This document shows, piece by piece, positions 40,839-49,734 of a DNA stretch of 64,000 nucleotides; positions within the stretch are counted from its first letter, which is position 1; the number at the start of each line of letters is the position of its first letter. The stretch lies in NCBI RefSeq assembly GCF_958439165.1, contig NZ_OY288120.1, positions 124,001 to 188,000 of the forward strand. The letters are read 5' to 3'. The position numbers and the translations under genes are program-made. The notes beneath the pieces were generated by a model. That model saw only the letters and a program-made list of their open reading frames with translations, did no database searches and was not told where the DNA came from. The stretch is from an uncultured Hydrogenophaga sp. GTDB lineage: Bacteria; Pseudomonadota; Gammaproteobacteria; Burkholderiales; Burkholderiaceae_C.

Positions 40839-42020
40839 ATGGATTTGGCCTTCACGCCGGAAGAACAGGCGTTTCGCGAAGAGATCCGTGGCTGGGTCAG
40901 GGACAACCTGCCCGCCGACATCGCCCACAAGGTGCACAACGCCCTGCGACTGTCGCGCGACGACATGCAGCGCTGGGCCAGGATCCTGGGCAAGAAGGGC
41001 TGGCTGGGCTGGAACTGGCCCCTGCAGTTCGGCGGCCCGGGCTGGAACGCGGTGCAGCGCCACCTGTTCGAGGAAGAATGTGCCCTGGCCGGTGCGCCCC
41101 GCGTGGTGCCCTTCGGCCCGGTGATGGTGGCCCCGGTCATCATGGCGTTTGGCAACAAGGAACAGCAGGAACGCCACCTGCCCGGCATCGCCAGCGGCGA
41201 GGTGTGGTGGAGCCAGGGCTACAGCGAACCCGGCTCGGGCTCCGACCTGGCCTCGCTCAAGTGCCGCGCCGAGCGCCAGGGCGACAAATACATCGTCAAT
41301 GGCCAGAAGACCTGGACCACCCTGGGCCAGTACGGCGAATGGATCTTCTGCCTGGTGCGCACCAGCACCGAAGGCAAGCCGCAGACCGGCATCAGCTTCC
41401 TGCTGATCGACATGAAGTCGCCGGGCGTCACCGTGCGCCCCATCAAGCTGCTCGACGGTGAGTGCGAGGTCAACGAGGTCTGGTTCGACAACGTCGAGGT
41501 GCCGGCCGAAAACCTGGTGGGCGAAGAAAACCAGGGCTGGACCTATGCCAAGTACCTGCTGGGCCACGAGCGCACCAACATCGCCGACGTGAACCGCGCC
41601 AAGCGCGAGCTGGAGCGCCTCAAGCGCATTGCCAAGGCCGAGGGCGTGTGGGAAGACAGCCGCTTCCGCGACCAGATCGCACTGCTGGAGGTGGACGTGG
41701 TGGCGCTGGAGATGATGGTGCTGCGCGTGCTGTCGGCCGAGAAGGCCGGCAAGAGCTCGCTGGACATCGCCGGCCTGCTGAAGATCCGCGGCAGCGAGAT
41801 CCAGCAGCGCTACACCGAACTCATGATGCTGGCCGCCGGCCCCTACAGCCTGCCCTTCATCTTCGAGGCCATGGAAGCCGGCTGGCAGGGCGACTTCCCT
41901 GGCGGCACGCTGGCCAACGCTCCGCTGGCATCGACCTACTTCAACATGCGCAAGACCACGATCTACGGCGGATCGAACGAGGTGCAGCGCAACATCGTCG
42001 CGCAGACCGTGCTCGGCTGA
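40839..42020 (+). CDS. Acyl-CoA dehydrogenase, large-type subunit (PimC-like)
   Basis: A 393-residue FAD-dependent acyl-CoA dehydrogenase. FAD and substrate motifs are WWSQGYSEPGSGSDLASLK and VNGQKTWTTLGQYGEW; the C-terminal motif is TIYGGSNEVQRNIVAQTVLG. Where single-subunit ACADs carry a catalytic Glu in the C-terminal Y-E-G motif, this one has Tyr-Gly-Gly. AGGAGA lies 7 bases before the ATG at 40839. It is followed 13 bases later by a smaller ACAD subunit, the layout of pimeloyl-CoA dehydrogenase (pimC-pimD) and related alpha2-beta2 enzymes for dicarboxylic or ring-bearing acyl chains. Confidence 0.88.
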   Translation: MDLAFTPEEQAFREEIRGWVRDNLPADIAHKVHNALRLSRDDMQRWARILGKKGWLGWNWPLQFGGPGWNAVQRHLFEEECALAGAPRVVPFGPVMVAPVIMAFGNKEQQERHLPGIASGEVWWSQGYSEPGSGSDLASLKCRAERQGDKYIVNGQKTWTTLGQYGEWIFCLVRTSTEGKPQTGISFLLIDMKSPGVTVRPIKLLDGECEVNEVWFDNVEVPAENLVGEENQGWTYAKYLLGHERTNIADVNRAKRELERLKRIAKAEGVWEDSRFRDQIALLEVDVVALEMMVLRVLSAEKAGKSSLDIAGLLKIRGSEIQQRYTELMMLAAGPYSLPFIFEAMEAGWQGDFPGGTLANAPLASTYFNMRKTTIYGGSNEVQRNIVAQTVLG

Positions 42021-42033
42021 TCAGGAGACATCC

Positions 42034-43149
42034 ATGGATTTCGATTTTTCCGAAGACCAGGTCGCGCTGCGCGACGCGGTGCAGAAATGGGTCGAGAAGG
42101 GCTATGACTTCGAACGCCGCCGCGCCATCGTGGCGGCCGGCGGCCATTCGACCGAGGCCTACGGCGAGCTGGCCGGCCTGGGCCTGGCGGGTCTGTATGT
42201 GAACGACGACCACGGCGGACTGGGCATGGGCCCGGTCGAGGCCATGGTGGTGATGGAAGAACTGGGCCGCGGCATGGTGCTCGAACCCCTGGGCCAGACG
42301 CTGATCGCCAGCGCGGTGCTGCAAGGCTATGCCGGTGCCGACCTGCAGGGCGCGTGGCTGCCCCGCATCGCCGGCGGCGAAGCCCTGGTGGTGCTGGCCC
42401 AGCAGGAACGTGGCGCACGCTACCGACTCGACCGCTGCGGCACCACCGCAACCGCGGCAGGTACGGGATTCAACCTGAGCGGCACCAAGAACCTGGTGCC
42501 GGTGGCCGATCAGGCCCAGGCCTTCATCGTCCCGGCCCAGCTCGACGGCCAGATCGCGCTCTTCCTGGTCGAGGCTGGCACCAGCGGCGTCCGTGCCGCC
42601 GGCCACCCCACACAGGACGGCAGCCGTGCTGGAGACCTCCATCTGGACGGCGCCGCCGGCCACCTGATCACCCGCGACGGCCTGACCGCGCTGGAGCATG
42701 CGGTGGACGTCGGCATTGCCGCGGCCTGCGCCGAAGCGGTGGGCGTGATGGACAAGACGCTGGCCATCACGGTCGACTACATGAACACGCGCAAGCAGTT
42801 CAACACCACCATCGCCACCTTCCAGGCCCTGCGTCACCGCGTGGCCGACATGAAGATGCAGCTGGAACTGGCGCGCTCCATGAGCTACTACGCCAGCCTC
42901 AAGCTCAACGCCCCCACCGGGGAGCGCAGGGCCGCCATGGCACGCGCCAAGGTGCAGCTGGGCCAGTCGATGCGCTTCGTGGGTCAGCAGGCGGTGCAGC
43001 TGCACGGCGGCATTGGCGTGACCGACGAATACATCGTCAGCCACTGCTTCAAGAAGCTCACCCAGCTGGAAATGACCTTCGGCGACACCCTGCACCACCT
43101 GGGCGAGGTGTCGAACCGCATGACCGAGACCGCCGGCGTGTTCGCCTGA
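42034..43149 (+). CDS. Acyl-CoA dehydrogenase, small-type subunit (PimD-like)
   Basis: A 371-residue ACAD-fold protein. The N-terminal helical domain (MDFDFSEDQVALRDAVQKWV) and the C-terminal helices (YMNTRKQFNTTIATFQALRH, then HGGIGVTDEYIVSHCFKKLT) are clear, while the middle FAD-binding segment is degenerate compared with its partner (LSGTKNLVPVADQAQAFIV). The C-terminal YGGxNE motif is missing. CAGGAGA precedes the ATG. Together with the upstream gene it probably forms a heterotetramer in which each subunit supplies part of the FAD and active site. The physiological acyl-CoA is not known. Confidence 0.87.
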   Translation: MDFDFSEDQVALRDAVQKWVEKGYDFERRRAIVAAGGHSTEAYGELAGLGLAGLYVNDDHGGLGMGPVEAMVVMEELGRGMVLEPLGQTLIASAVLQGYAGADLQGAWLPRIAGGEALVVLAQQERGARYRLDRCGTTATAAGTGFNLSGTKNLVPVADQAQAFIVPAQLDGQIALFLVEAGTSGVRAAGHPTQDGSRAGDLHLDGAAGHLITRDGLTALEHAVDVGIAAACAEAVGVMDKTLAITVDYMNTRKQFNTTIATFQALRHRVADMKMQLELARSMSYYASLKLNAPTGERRAAMARAKVQLGQSMRFVGQQAVQLHGGIGVTDEYIVSHCFKKLTQLEMTFGDTLHHLGEVSNRMTETAGVFA

Positions 43150-43173
43150 CCGACCCTGCCCAGCCAGTGCGCC

Positions 43174-43731
43174 TCAGGCGTGCAGGCGGGAGGTCTTGGG
43201 CAGGTGCGACATCAGGAACTCCATCTGGTCCGCCAGGATGCGGCGGTTGCGCAGGATGAAGTCCTCCCACAGGCTGGGCACATACGGCGCGTACAGCAGC
43301 GGCATGTGGGCCTGTTCGGGTGTGCGGTTGCCCTTGCGGTGGTTGCACGACTTGCAGGCCGTGACCACATTCATCCAGATGTCGCGGCCGCTTTGCCCCA
43401 AGGGCAGGATGTGCTCCCGGGTGAGGTCGTCTTCATGGAAATGTTCGCCGCAGTAGGCGCAGACATTGCGATCGCGGGAAAACAGCTTGCTGTTGGTGAG
43501 CGTGGGCCGCAGGTCGAAGGGGTTGATGCGGGGCACGCCATGGGTGCCGATGATCGAGTTGACCGTGATGATCGACTGCCGCCCGGTGATGGCGTTGTGG
43601 CCGCCGTGGAAGACGGCGATCTCGGCGCCCATTTCCCAGCGCACTTCGTCCGCCGCGTAGTGCAGCACAGCCTCTTCCAGGCTGATCCAGGACTGGGGCA
43701 GACCTTGGGCGGAAAGCTTCAAGACCTTCAA
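43174..43731 (-). CDS. HNH endonuclease family protein
   Basis: A 185-residue protein with an HNH nuclease domain in the C-terminal half: DRNVCAYCGEHFHEDDLTRE, HILPLGQSGRDIWMNVVTAC and KSCNHRKGNRTPEQA carry the CxxC zinc pairs, the catalytic His and the Asn. The N-terminal 80 residues (MKVLKLSAQGLPQSWISLEE) are conserved in comamonads without known function. The start is a TTG at 43731: AAGGAG stands 7 bases upstream and no ATG fits. It is convergent with the acyl-CoA dehydrogenase operon and divergent from ribF. No restriction methylase or phage gene is nearby, so this is probably a housekeeping-type stand-alone HNH protein. Confidence 0.82.
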   Translation of the reverse strand: MKVLKLSAQGLPQSWISLEEAVLHYAADEVRWEMGAEIAVFHGGHNAITGRQSIITVNSIIGTHGVPRINPFDLRPTLTNSKLFSRDRNVCAYCGEHFHEDDLTREHILPLGQSGRDIWMNVVTACKSCNHRKGNRTPEQAHMPLLYAPYVPSLWEDFILRNRRILADQMEFLMSHLPKTSRLHA

Positions 43732-43807
43732 AACGGGCTCCTTCGTGCAACGAGTCACCGAACCGCTCCGGAGGCACTTCCCCCGGGGGCATGCGTTTTC
43801 CTGTGCC

Positions 43808-43816
43808 AATATAGCA
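43808..43816 (-). promoter_or_regulatory. Extended -10 promoter of the HNH gene
   Basis: TGC-TATATT on the minus strand: an extended -10 (TGN plus TATATT). The leader would be about 70 bases. Confidence 0.45.
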
Positions 43817-43866
43817 AGCTTTGATGACGGCTCGCCGTTGTCCCCAGAACATACAAGCCCCTCCGC

Positions 43867-44931
43867 ATGAAGATCATCCGCGGCCTCTGGAACCGCCCGA
43901 ACGGCGCGCCGGCCCTGCCGGGCGCCTGTGCCCTGACCATCGGCAACTTCGATGGCGTCCACCGTGGACACCAGGCCATGCTGGCCCTGCTGCAGAGCGA
44001 GGCACGCCACCGGGGCGTGCCGACCTGCGTCATGACTTTCGAGCCGCACCCACGCGACTTTTTCGCGGCCATGCAACGCAGGCCCGAACTGGCTCCGGCC
44101 CGCATCGCCACCTTGCGCGACAAGCTGGAGGAGCTGTCCCGCTGCGGCGTCGACCAGTGCGTCGTGCTGCCGTTCAATGAACGCCTGGCATCGCAGAGCC
44201 CCGAGGCCTTCATCCAGGACACCCTGGTGGGCGCGCTGGGCGTGCGCTATGTGCTGGTCGGAGACGATTTCCGTTTTGGTGCCCGCCGCGCCGGCGATTA
44301 CGCCATGCTGGATGCGGCCGGCTCCAGGCTGGGCTTCGACGTTGCCCGCATGCAGAGCTACGAGGTGCACGGCCTGCGCGTGTCGAGCTCGGCGGTGCGC
44401 GAGGCGTTGGCCCAGGGCCGCATGCAGGATGCGGCCGCCCTGCTGGGCCGGCCCTACGCCATCAGCGGCCATGTGGTGCACGGCCGCAAGCTGGGCCGTG
44501 AACTGGGCGAAAGCAGCCCCGGTGCGCGCGACGGCTTCCGGACCCTGAACCTGCGCTTCTCGCACTGGAAGCCGGCTGCCAGCGGCATCTTTGCGGTGCA
44601 TGTGCACGGGCTGTGGGACACGCCGCTCCCCGGGGTGGCCAACCTCGGCGTGCGGCCGTCGCTCGACCCGGACGATGTGAATGGCGGGCGCGTGCTGCTC
44701 GAAACCCATTGCCTGGACTGGCCTGCGGAGCTGGCCCGGCGCCTGCCCGGGGGGGAGGCCTACGGTAAAATCGTGCGCGTGGAACTGCTGCACAAACTGC
44801 ACGACGAGCTCAAGTACGACAGTCTCGACGCCCTGACCCGGGGCATCGCTCGCGACTGCGATGACGCCCGCGCCTTCTTTGCGTCGCTGCACACCCAGAC
44901 GCACCGGCAGACCACCCGCGACCGAATTTGA
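43867..44931 (+). CDS. ribF: Bifunctional riboflavin kinase / FAD synthetase
   Basis: Makes FMN and FAD from riboflavin, 354 aa. The N-terminal FMN adenylyltransferase domain has LTIGNFDGVHRGHQAML (about residues 23-39), FEPHPRDFFA and the SSSAVREAL loop. The C-terminal kinase has PYAISGHVVHGRKLGRELG, TLNLRFSHWKPAASGIF and GVANLGVRPSLDPDD. The leader is only about 100 bases with no space for an FMN riboswitch. First gene of the classic ribF-ileS-lspA order; an extragenic inverted repeat of 72 bases lies between it and ileS. Confidence 0.96.
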   Translation: MKIIRGLWNRPNGAPALPGACALTIGNFDGVHRGHQAMLALLQSEARHRGVPTCVMTFEPHPRDFFAAMQRRPELAPARIATLRDKLEELSRCGVDQCVVLPFNERLASQSPEAFIQDTLVGALGVRYVLVGDDFRFGARRAGDYAMLDAAGSRLGFDVARMQSYEVHGLRVSSSAVREALAQGRMQDAAALLGRPYAISGHVVHGRKLGRELGESSPGARDGFRTLNLRFSHWKPAASGIFAVHVHGLWDTPLPGVANLGVRPSLDPDDVNGGRVLLETHCLDWPAELARRLPGGEAYGKIVRVELLHKLHDELKYDSLDALTRGIARDCDDARAFFASLHTQTHRQTTRDRI

Positions 44932-44957
44932 GGCGGTCCGCCTCACCGGTCGCCGCC

Positions 44958-45029
44958 CTTCGACAGGCCCAGGGCGAACGGATGGAATCCCTCCGCTCCC
45001 AACTTCCGTTCGGGCTGAGCCTGTCGAAG
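44958..45029. repeat. REP-like inverted pair between ribF and ileS
   Basis: Two 24-bp arms, 44958-44981 (CTTCGACAGGCCCAGGGCG, then AACGG) and the reverse complement of 45006-45029, agree at 21 of 24 positions around a 24-base spacer. The core CTTCGACAGGCTCAG...GAACGG is a very common dispersed extragenic element in proteobacterial genomes. Confidence 0.75.
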
Positions 45030-45049
45030 CCCCCACCGAGCCCCACGCC

Positions 45050-47923
45050 ATGTCCGAGACGACCCCCAACCCCTACCCCGTCAACCTGCTGGAGACGTCC
45101 TTCCCCATGCGGGGCGACCTGCCCAAACGCGAACCCGGCTGGGTGAAGGAATGGAACGAAGGCGGCCTCTACCGCCGTCTGCGCGACGCCCGCCAGGGCG
45201 CACCGCTGTTCGTGCTGCACGACGGACCGCCCTATGCCAACGGCAAGCTGCACATCGGCCACGCACTGAACAAGGTCCTCAAGGACATGATCGTGAAGTC
45301 GAAGCAGCTGGCGGGTTTCGACGCCCAGTACATCCCCGGCTGGGACTGCCACGGGCTGCCGATCGAGAACGCCATCGAGAAGCTGCACGGCCGCAACCTG
45401 GGCCGTGACGACATGCAGGCCAGGAGCCGTGCCTACGCCACCGAGCAGATCGCCCAGCAGCGCGAAGACTTCAAGCGCCTGGGCGTGCTGGGCGACTGGG
45501 AGCGTCCCTACCGCACCATGGACCCGGCCAACGAGGCGGGGCAGATCCGGGCCTTCAAGCGGGTGATCGAGCGCGGCTTCGTCTACCGGGGCCTCAAGCC
45601 GGTGTACTGGTGCTTCGACTGCGGCAGTTCGCTGGCCGAATTCGAGATCGAGTACGCCGACAAGAAGAGCGACACGCTGGACGTGGCCTTCGAGTCGAAC
45701 GATGCGGCCGGCCTGGCCCGCGCTTTCGGCCTGACCGGCATGCCCGAAGGCAAGCCGGCCTTCGCCGTGATCTGGACCACGACCGCCTGGACCATTCCGG
45801 CCAACCAGGCGCTCAACGCCCACCCCGAGCTGGAGTACGCCCTGGTCGACACGCCGCGCGGCATCCTGCTGCTGGGCGCCAGCCTGGTCGACAAGTGCCT
45901 GGAGCGCTATGGCCTGGAAGGCACCGTGCTGGCGACCGCCAAGGGTGAAGCGCTGCGCGGCCAGGTATTCCGCCATCCGCTGCACGATATCGACAGCGGC
46001 AACGGCAAGTACGGCTACCGCCGCCTCTCGCCACTGTTCCTGGCCGAGTACGTGAGCGACAGCGACGGCACCGGCATCGTGCACTCGTCGCCGGCCTACG
46101 GCGTGGACGACTTCAACAGCTGCGTCGCCCACGGCATGGCCTATGACGACATCCTGAACCCGGTGCAGGGCAACGGCGTCTACACCGAAGAGCTGCCCCT
46201 GTTCGGCGGGCAGCACATCTGGAAGGCCTGTCCGGTCATCATCGAGACGCTGCGGGAGCATGGCCGCCTCATGGCCACACAGACCATCACCCACAGCTAC
46301 CCGCATTGCTGGCGCCACAAGACGCCGGTGATCTACCGCGCCGCCGCCCAATGGTTCATCCGCATGGACGAAGGCGACGGGGTGTTCACGCAGGACAAGG
46401 CGCCACGCACCCTGCGCCAGCTGGCCCTGGACGCCATCGACCACACCGACTTCTTCCCCGAGAACGGCCGCGCCCGCCTGCGCGACATGATCGCCAACCG
46501 GCCCGACTGGTGCATCTCGCGCCAGCGCAGCTGGGGTGTGCCGGTGCCCTTCTTCCTGCACAAGGACAGCGGCGAGCTGCACCCGCGCACCATGGAGATC
46601 CTGGATCGGGCGGCGGACATCGTCGAGCAAGGCGGCATCGAGGCCTGGAGCCGCGTGACGACCGAGGAGATGCTGGGCGCCGAGGACGCACCGCAGTACA
46701 CCAAGAGCACCGACATCCTGGAAGTGTGGTTCGACTCCGGCTCCACCTTCTGGCATGTGCTGCGCGGCTCGCACGCCCAGGCTTACCCGAACGGCGCGGC
46801 CCATGCCCAAGGCCCCGAGGCCGACCTGTACCTCGAAGGCCATGACCAGCACCGCGGCTGGTTCCACAGCTCGCTGCTGCTGGGCTGTGCCCTGTTCGAC
46901 CGTGCGCCCTACAAGGGCCTGCTGACCCACGGCTTCGCCACCGACGGCCAGGGCCGCAAGATGAGCAAGAGCCTGGGCAACACGGTGGAGCCGCAGAGCG
47001 TGACCAGCAAGCTGGGAGCCGAGATCGTGCGGTTGTGGGTGGCCTCGACCGACTATTCGGGCGACCTCAACATCGACGACAAGATCCTGGCCCGCGTGGT
47101 GGATGCCTACCGCCGCATCCGCAACACGCTGCGCTTCCTGCTGGCCAACCTGTCGGACTTCGATGCTGCCACCCATGCGGTGCCGTTCGACCAGCTGCTG
47201 GAGATCGACCGCTACGCGCTGGCCCGCGCAGCCCAGTTCCAGACCGAGGTGCGGGCGCATTTCGACCGCTACGAATTCCACCCGGTGGTGTCCAAGCTGC
47301 AGGTGTACTGCTCGGAAGACCTGGGCGCGTTCTACCTGGACGTGCTGAAGGACCGGCTCTACACCACCGCGCCGGGCAGTCATGCCCGCCGTAGCGCCCA
47401 GACCGCCCTGCACCAGATCAGCCACGCCATGCTGCGCTGGATGGCGCCGTTCCTGAGCTTCACCGCCGAAGAAGCCTGGCCGGTGCTGGCCGGCTCGAAG
47501 AACCAGGGCTCGATCTTCTTCGAGACCTTTGCCGAGCTGCCGGCGGCCGACGAGGCGCTGCTGGCCAAGTGGACCCGGCTGCGCGAGATCCGCGACCTGG
47601 CCAACAAGGAAATCGAGACGGTGCGCACCGAAGGCAGGGTGGGTTCTTCCCTGCAGGCGCTGCTGACCATCACCGCACCGGCCGCCGATGCCGCACTGCT
47701 GCACTCGCTGGGAGACGACCTGCGCTTCGTCACCATCACCTCGGGAGCCACCGTGGTCGTGGGCGACGCGCTGGGCGTGCAGGTCACCCCGGCCTCCGCC
47801 GCCAAATGCGAGCGCTGCTGGCACTACCGCGACGACGTCGGCCACGACCCGGCGCACCCGGGCATCTGCGGCCGCTGCACCAGCAACCTGTTCGGCGCGG
47901 GCGAAACCCGCACGGTGGCCTGA
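45050..47923 (+). CDS. ileS: Isoleucine--tRNA ligase
   Basis: Charges tRNA-Ile; 957 aa, the bacterial zinc-containing type. HIGH motif is DGPPYANGKLHIGHALNKVL (about residue 60), the editing domain includes VIWTTTAWTIPANQALNAHP, the KMSKS motif is GQGRKMSKSLGNTVEP, and the C-terminal zinc finger reads KCERCWHYRDDVG then ICGRC. I start at the ATG 45050 (MSETTPNPYPVN); longer openings run back through the extragenic repeat into ribF. Its stop codon shares one base with the lspA start (TGATG), so lspA translation is coupled. Confidence 0.97.
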   Translation: MSETTPNPYPVNLLETSFPMRGDLPKREPGWVKEWNEGGLYRRLRDARQGAPLFVLHDGPPYANGKLHIGHALNKVLKDMIVKSKQLAGFDAQYIPGWDCHGLPIENAIEKLHGRNLGRDDMQARSRAYATEQIAQQREDFKRLGVLGDWERPYRTMDPANEAGQIRAFKRVIERGFVYRGLKPVYWCFDCGSSLAEFEIEYADKKSDTLDVAFESNDAAGLARAFGLTGMPEGKPAFAVIWTTTAWTIPANQALNAHPELEYALVDTPRGILLLGASLVDKCLERYGLEGTVLATAKGEALRGQVFRHPLHDIDSGNGKYGYRRLSPLFLAEYVSDSDGTGIVHSSPAYGVDDFNSCVAHGMAYDDILNPVQGNGVYTEELPLFGGQHIWKACPVIIETLREHGRLMATQTITHSYPHCWRHKTPVIYRAAAQWFIRMDEGDGVFTQDKAPRTLRQLALDAIDHTDFFPENGRARLRDMIANRPDWCISRQRSWGVPVPFFLHKDSGELHPRTMEILDRAADIVEQGGIEAWSRVTTEEMLGAEDAPQYTKSTDILEVWFDSGSTFWHVLRGSHAQAYPNGAAHAQGPEADLYLEGHDQHRGWFHSSLLLGCALFDRAPYKGLLTHGFATDGQGRKMSKSLGNTVEPQSVTSKLGAEIVRLWVASTDYSGDLNIDDKILARVVDAYRRIRNTLRFLLANLSDFDAATHAVPFDQLLEIDRYALARAAQFQTEVRAHFDRYEFHPVVSKLQVYCSEDLGAFYLDVLKDRLYTTAPGSHARRSAQTALHQISHAMLRWMAPFLSFTAEEAWPVLAGSKNQGSIFFETFAELPAADEALLAKWTRLREIRDLANKEIETVRTEGRVGSSLQALLTITAPAADAALLHSLGDDLRFVTITSGATVVVGDALGVQVTPASAAKCERCWHYRDDVGHDPAHPGICGRCTSNLFGAGETRTVA

Positions 47924-48450
47924 TGGCGCGCGGTACCGGCAAGGGGGGCAGCTCGGGCCATGGCATGTGGCCCTGGCTGGGTCTGGCCCTGGCCATCTTC
48001 CTGGCCGACCAGTTCACCAAGGTGCTGATCCTGGGCTATTACCAGCTCGGCGACAGCACCCGCATCACCTCGTTCTTCAATGTGGTGAGGGTGCACAACA
48101 CCGGTGCGGCGTTTTCGTTCCTGGCGGGTGCCGGCGGCTGGCAGCGCTGGTTCTTCACCGCCGTGGGCGTCGCCGCCACCATCTTCATCGTCTGGATGCT
48201 GCGCTCCCACCCGGGACAGCGGCTGTTCGCCTTTGCGCTCTCCTGCATCCTGGGCGGGGCGGTGGGCAACGTGATCGACCGGCTGGTGCACGGCTATGTG
48301 GTCGATTGGCTGGACTTCCATTTCGACTTTCTGGCGCCGCTGTTCCGGGGCGGACACTTCCCGTCGTTCAACATCGCCGACGTGGGCATCACCATCGGTG
48401 CGATGGCGCTGATCCTGGACGAGATCCTGCGGGTGCGGCGCGGCCGCTGA
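47923..48450 (+). CDS. lspA: Lipoprotein signal peptidase
   Basis: Inner-membrane aspartic protease (SPase II) that cleaves prolipoproteins after lipid attachment, 175 aa. Four hydrophobic helices are visible (LGLALAIFLADQFTKVLIL; FFTAVGVAATIFIVWML; FALSCILGGAVGNVIDR; VGITIGAMALILDEIL). The two catalytic aspartates are in GGAVGNVIDRLVHG and FPSFNIADVGITIG, and the conserved Asn-Thr-Gly-Ala is in VRVHNTGAAFSFL. Start ATG overlaps the ileS stop by one base. Confidence 0.96.
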   Translation: MARGTGKGGSSGHGMWPWLGLALAIFLADQFTKVLILGYYQLGDSTRITSFFNVVRVHNTGAAFSFLAGAGGWQRWFFTAVGVAATIFIVWMLRSHPGQRLFAFALSCILGGAVGNVIDRLVHGYVVDWLDFHFDFLAPLFRGGHFPSFNIADVGITIGAMALILDEILRVRRGR

Positions 48451-48510
48451 CATGACGCGGGCGGGGTGCCTGTGCTACCCTGCCCCTCCCGCCGCGCGGC
48501 CAACGCAGCC

Positions 48511-48530
48511 GCACGGGGCCGCACGGGGCC
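48511..48530. repeat. Exact 10-bp tandem duplication
   Basis: GCACGGGGCC occurs twice without spacing, 38 bases before the aminotransferase start. Probably a slippage product; no function is evident. Confidence 0.7.
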
Positions 48531-48567
48531 TGTTGACCCCATACCGATCCCAGCCAGGAGACACGCC

Positions 48568-49734
48568 ATGCCCGGCCTGCTGCCCGACGTCGACCCCGAC
48601 GGCCTGTACGAGTTCTCGGTGGTCTACACCGACCGCGCCCTCAACCACATGTCGCAGCGCTTCCAGCGCGTCATGACCGACATCGGGCGAATGCTCAAGT
48701 CGGTCTACGGCGCGCACTCGGCGGTGCTGGTGCCCGGCAGCGGCACCTTCGGCATGGAGTCGGTGGCCCGCCAGTTCGCCACCGGCCGCCATGCGCTGGT
48801 GCTGCGCAACGGCTGGTTCAGCTACCGCTGGACCCAGATCTTCGACATGGGCGCCATTCCCGCCAGCCACACGGTGCTCAAGGCCCGCCGCGCCGATGGC
48901 CGCAGCGATGCCCAGGCCCCCTGGGTGCCGGCCCCGATCGAGGAGGTGGCAGCCACCATCGCCCGCGAGAAGCCGGCCGTGGTGTTTGCCCCGCATGTGG
49001 AAACCTCGGCCGGCATGATCCTGCCCGACGACTACCTGCGGGCCGTGGCCGACGCCACCCATGCCGCCGGCGGCCTGTTCGTGCTGGACTGCATCGCTTC
49101 CGGTGCCATGTGGGTCGACATGCGCGCCACCGGCGTGGATGTGCTGATCAGCGCGCCGCAGAAAGGCTGGAGCAGCTCGCCCTGCTGCGCCATGGTCATG
49201 CTGAGCGAGCGGGCGCGGGCGGCCATCGACGCCACCCAGAGCACCACCTTCGCCATGGACCTGAAGAAGTGGCTGCAGATCATGGAAACCTACGAAGGCG
49301 GTGGCCACGCGTACCACACCACCCTGCCCACCGACGCCCTCACCCGCCTGCAGCAGACCATGGCCGAGACCGAGGTCTACGGTTTCGAGCGGGTGCGCCA
49401 GGAACAGATCGCGCTGGGTCGCGCGGTGCGGACCCTGACCGAAAGCCATGGCTTTGCCAGCGTGGCGGCTCCGGGCTTCCAGGCGCCGGGTGTGGTGGTG
49501 AGCCACACCACGGACGCCGACATTCAGTCCAGCAAGAAGTTTCTGGCGGTGGGCCTGCAGACCGCTGCCGGCGTGCCGCTGCAATGCGACGAAGGCCCGG
49601 ACTTCCGGACCTTCCGCCTCGGCCTGTTCGGCCTGGACAAGTGGCACGACGTGCCGGCCACGGTGCAGCGCCTGGAGCGGGCGCTGCAGCAGGTGGCGCC
49701 GGTACCCGCACCGGCACAAGCCCAGCCGGCCTGA
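48568..49734 (+). CDS. Class V aminotransferase (AGXT-like)
   Basis: PLP-dependent transaminase of 388 aa in the serine-glyoxylate / alanine-glyoxylate / phosphonopyruvate group. The PLP-binding Lys is in DVLISAPQKGWSSSPCCAMV (about residue 200); the phosphate-contact region SAVLVPGSGTFGMESVARQF and FVLDCIASGAMWVDMRA (Asp) are typical. C-terminal substrate Arg is probably in DFRTFRLGLFGLDKW. CAGGAG lies 8 bases before the ATG at 48568. The C terminus ends in an Ala/Pro-rich tail. Amino donor and acceptor cannot be named from sequence. Stop abuts the stop of the convergent quinone reductase gene. Confidence 0.88.
   Translation: MPGLLPDVDPDGLYEFSVVYTDRALNHMSQRFQRVMTDIGRMLKSVYGAHSAVLVPGSGTFGMESVARQFATGRHALVLRNGWFSYRWTQIFDMGAIPASHTVLKARRADGRSDAQAPWVPAPIEEVAATIAREKPAVVFAPHVETSAGMILPDDYLRAVADATHAAGGLFVLDCIASGAMWVDMRATGVDVLISAPQKGWSSSPCCAMVMLSERARAAIDATQSTTFAMDLKKWLQIMETYEGGGHAYHTTLPTDALTRLQQTMAETEVYGFERVRQEQIALGRAVRTLTESHGFASVAAPGFQAPGVVVSHTTDADIQSSKKFLAVGLQTAAGVPLQCDEGPDFRTFRLGLFGLDKWHDVPATVQRLERALQQVAPVPAPAQAQPA

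Noticed and set aside
43174..43731. HNH nuclease as part of a defence or restriction island
   Set aside because: Neighbours are housekeeping genes (acyl-CoA dehydrogenase, ribF) and no methylase or helicase partner is present.
43867..43900. FMN riboswitch in front of ribF
   Set aside because: The upstream gap is only about 135 bases, is shared with a divergent promoter, and shows none of the conserved RFN helices.
44810..47857. Over 1000-codon open frame antisense to ileS
   Set aside because: Shadow of ileS codon structure; no domain or start signal, and ileS shows all synthetase motifs.
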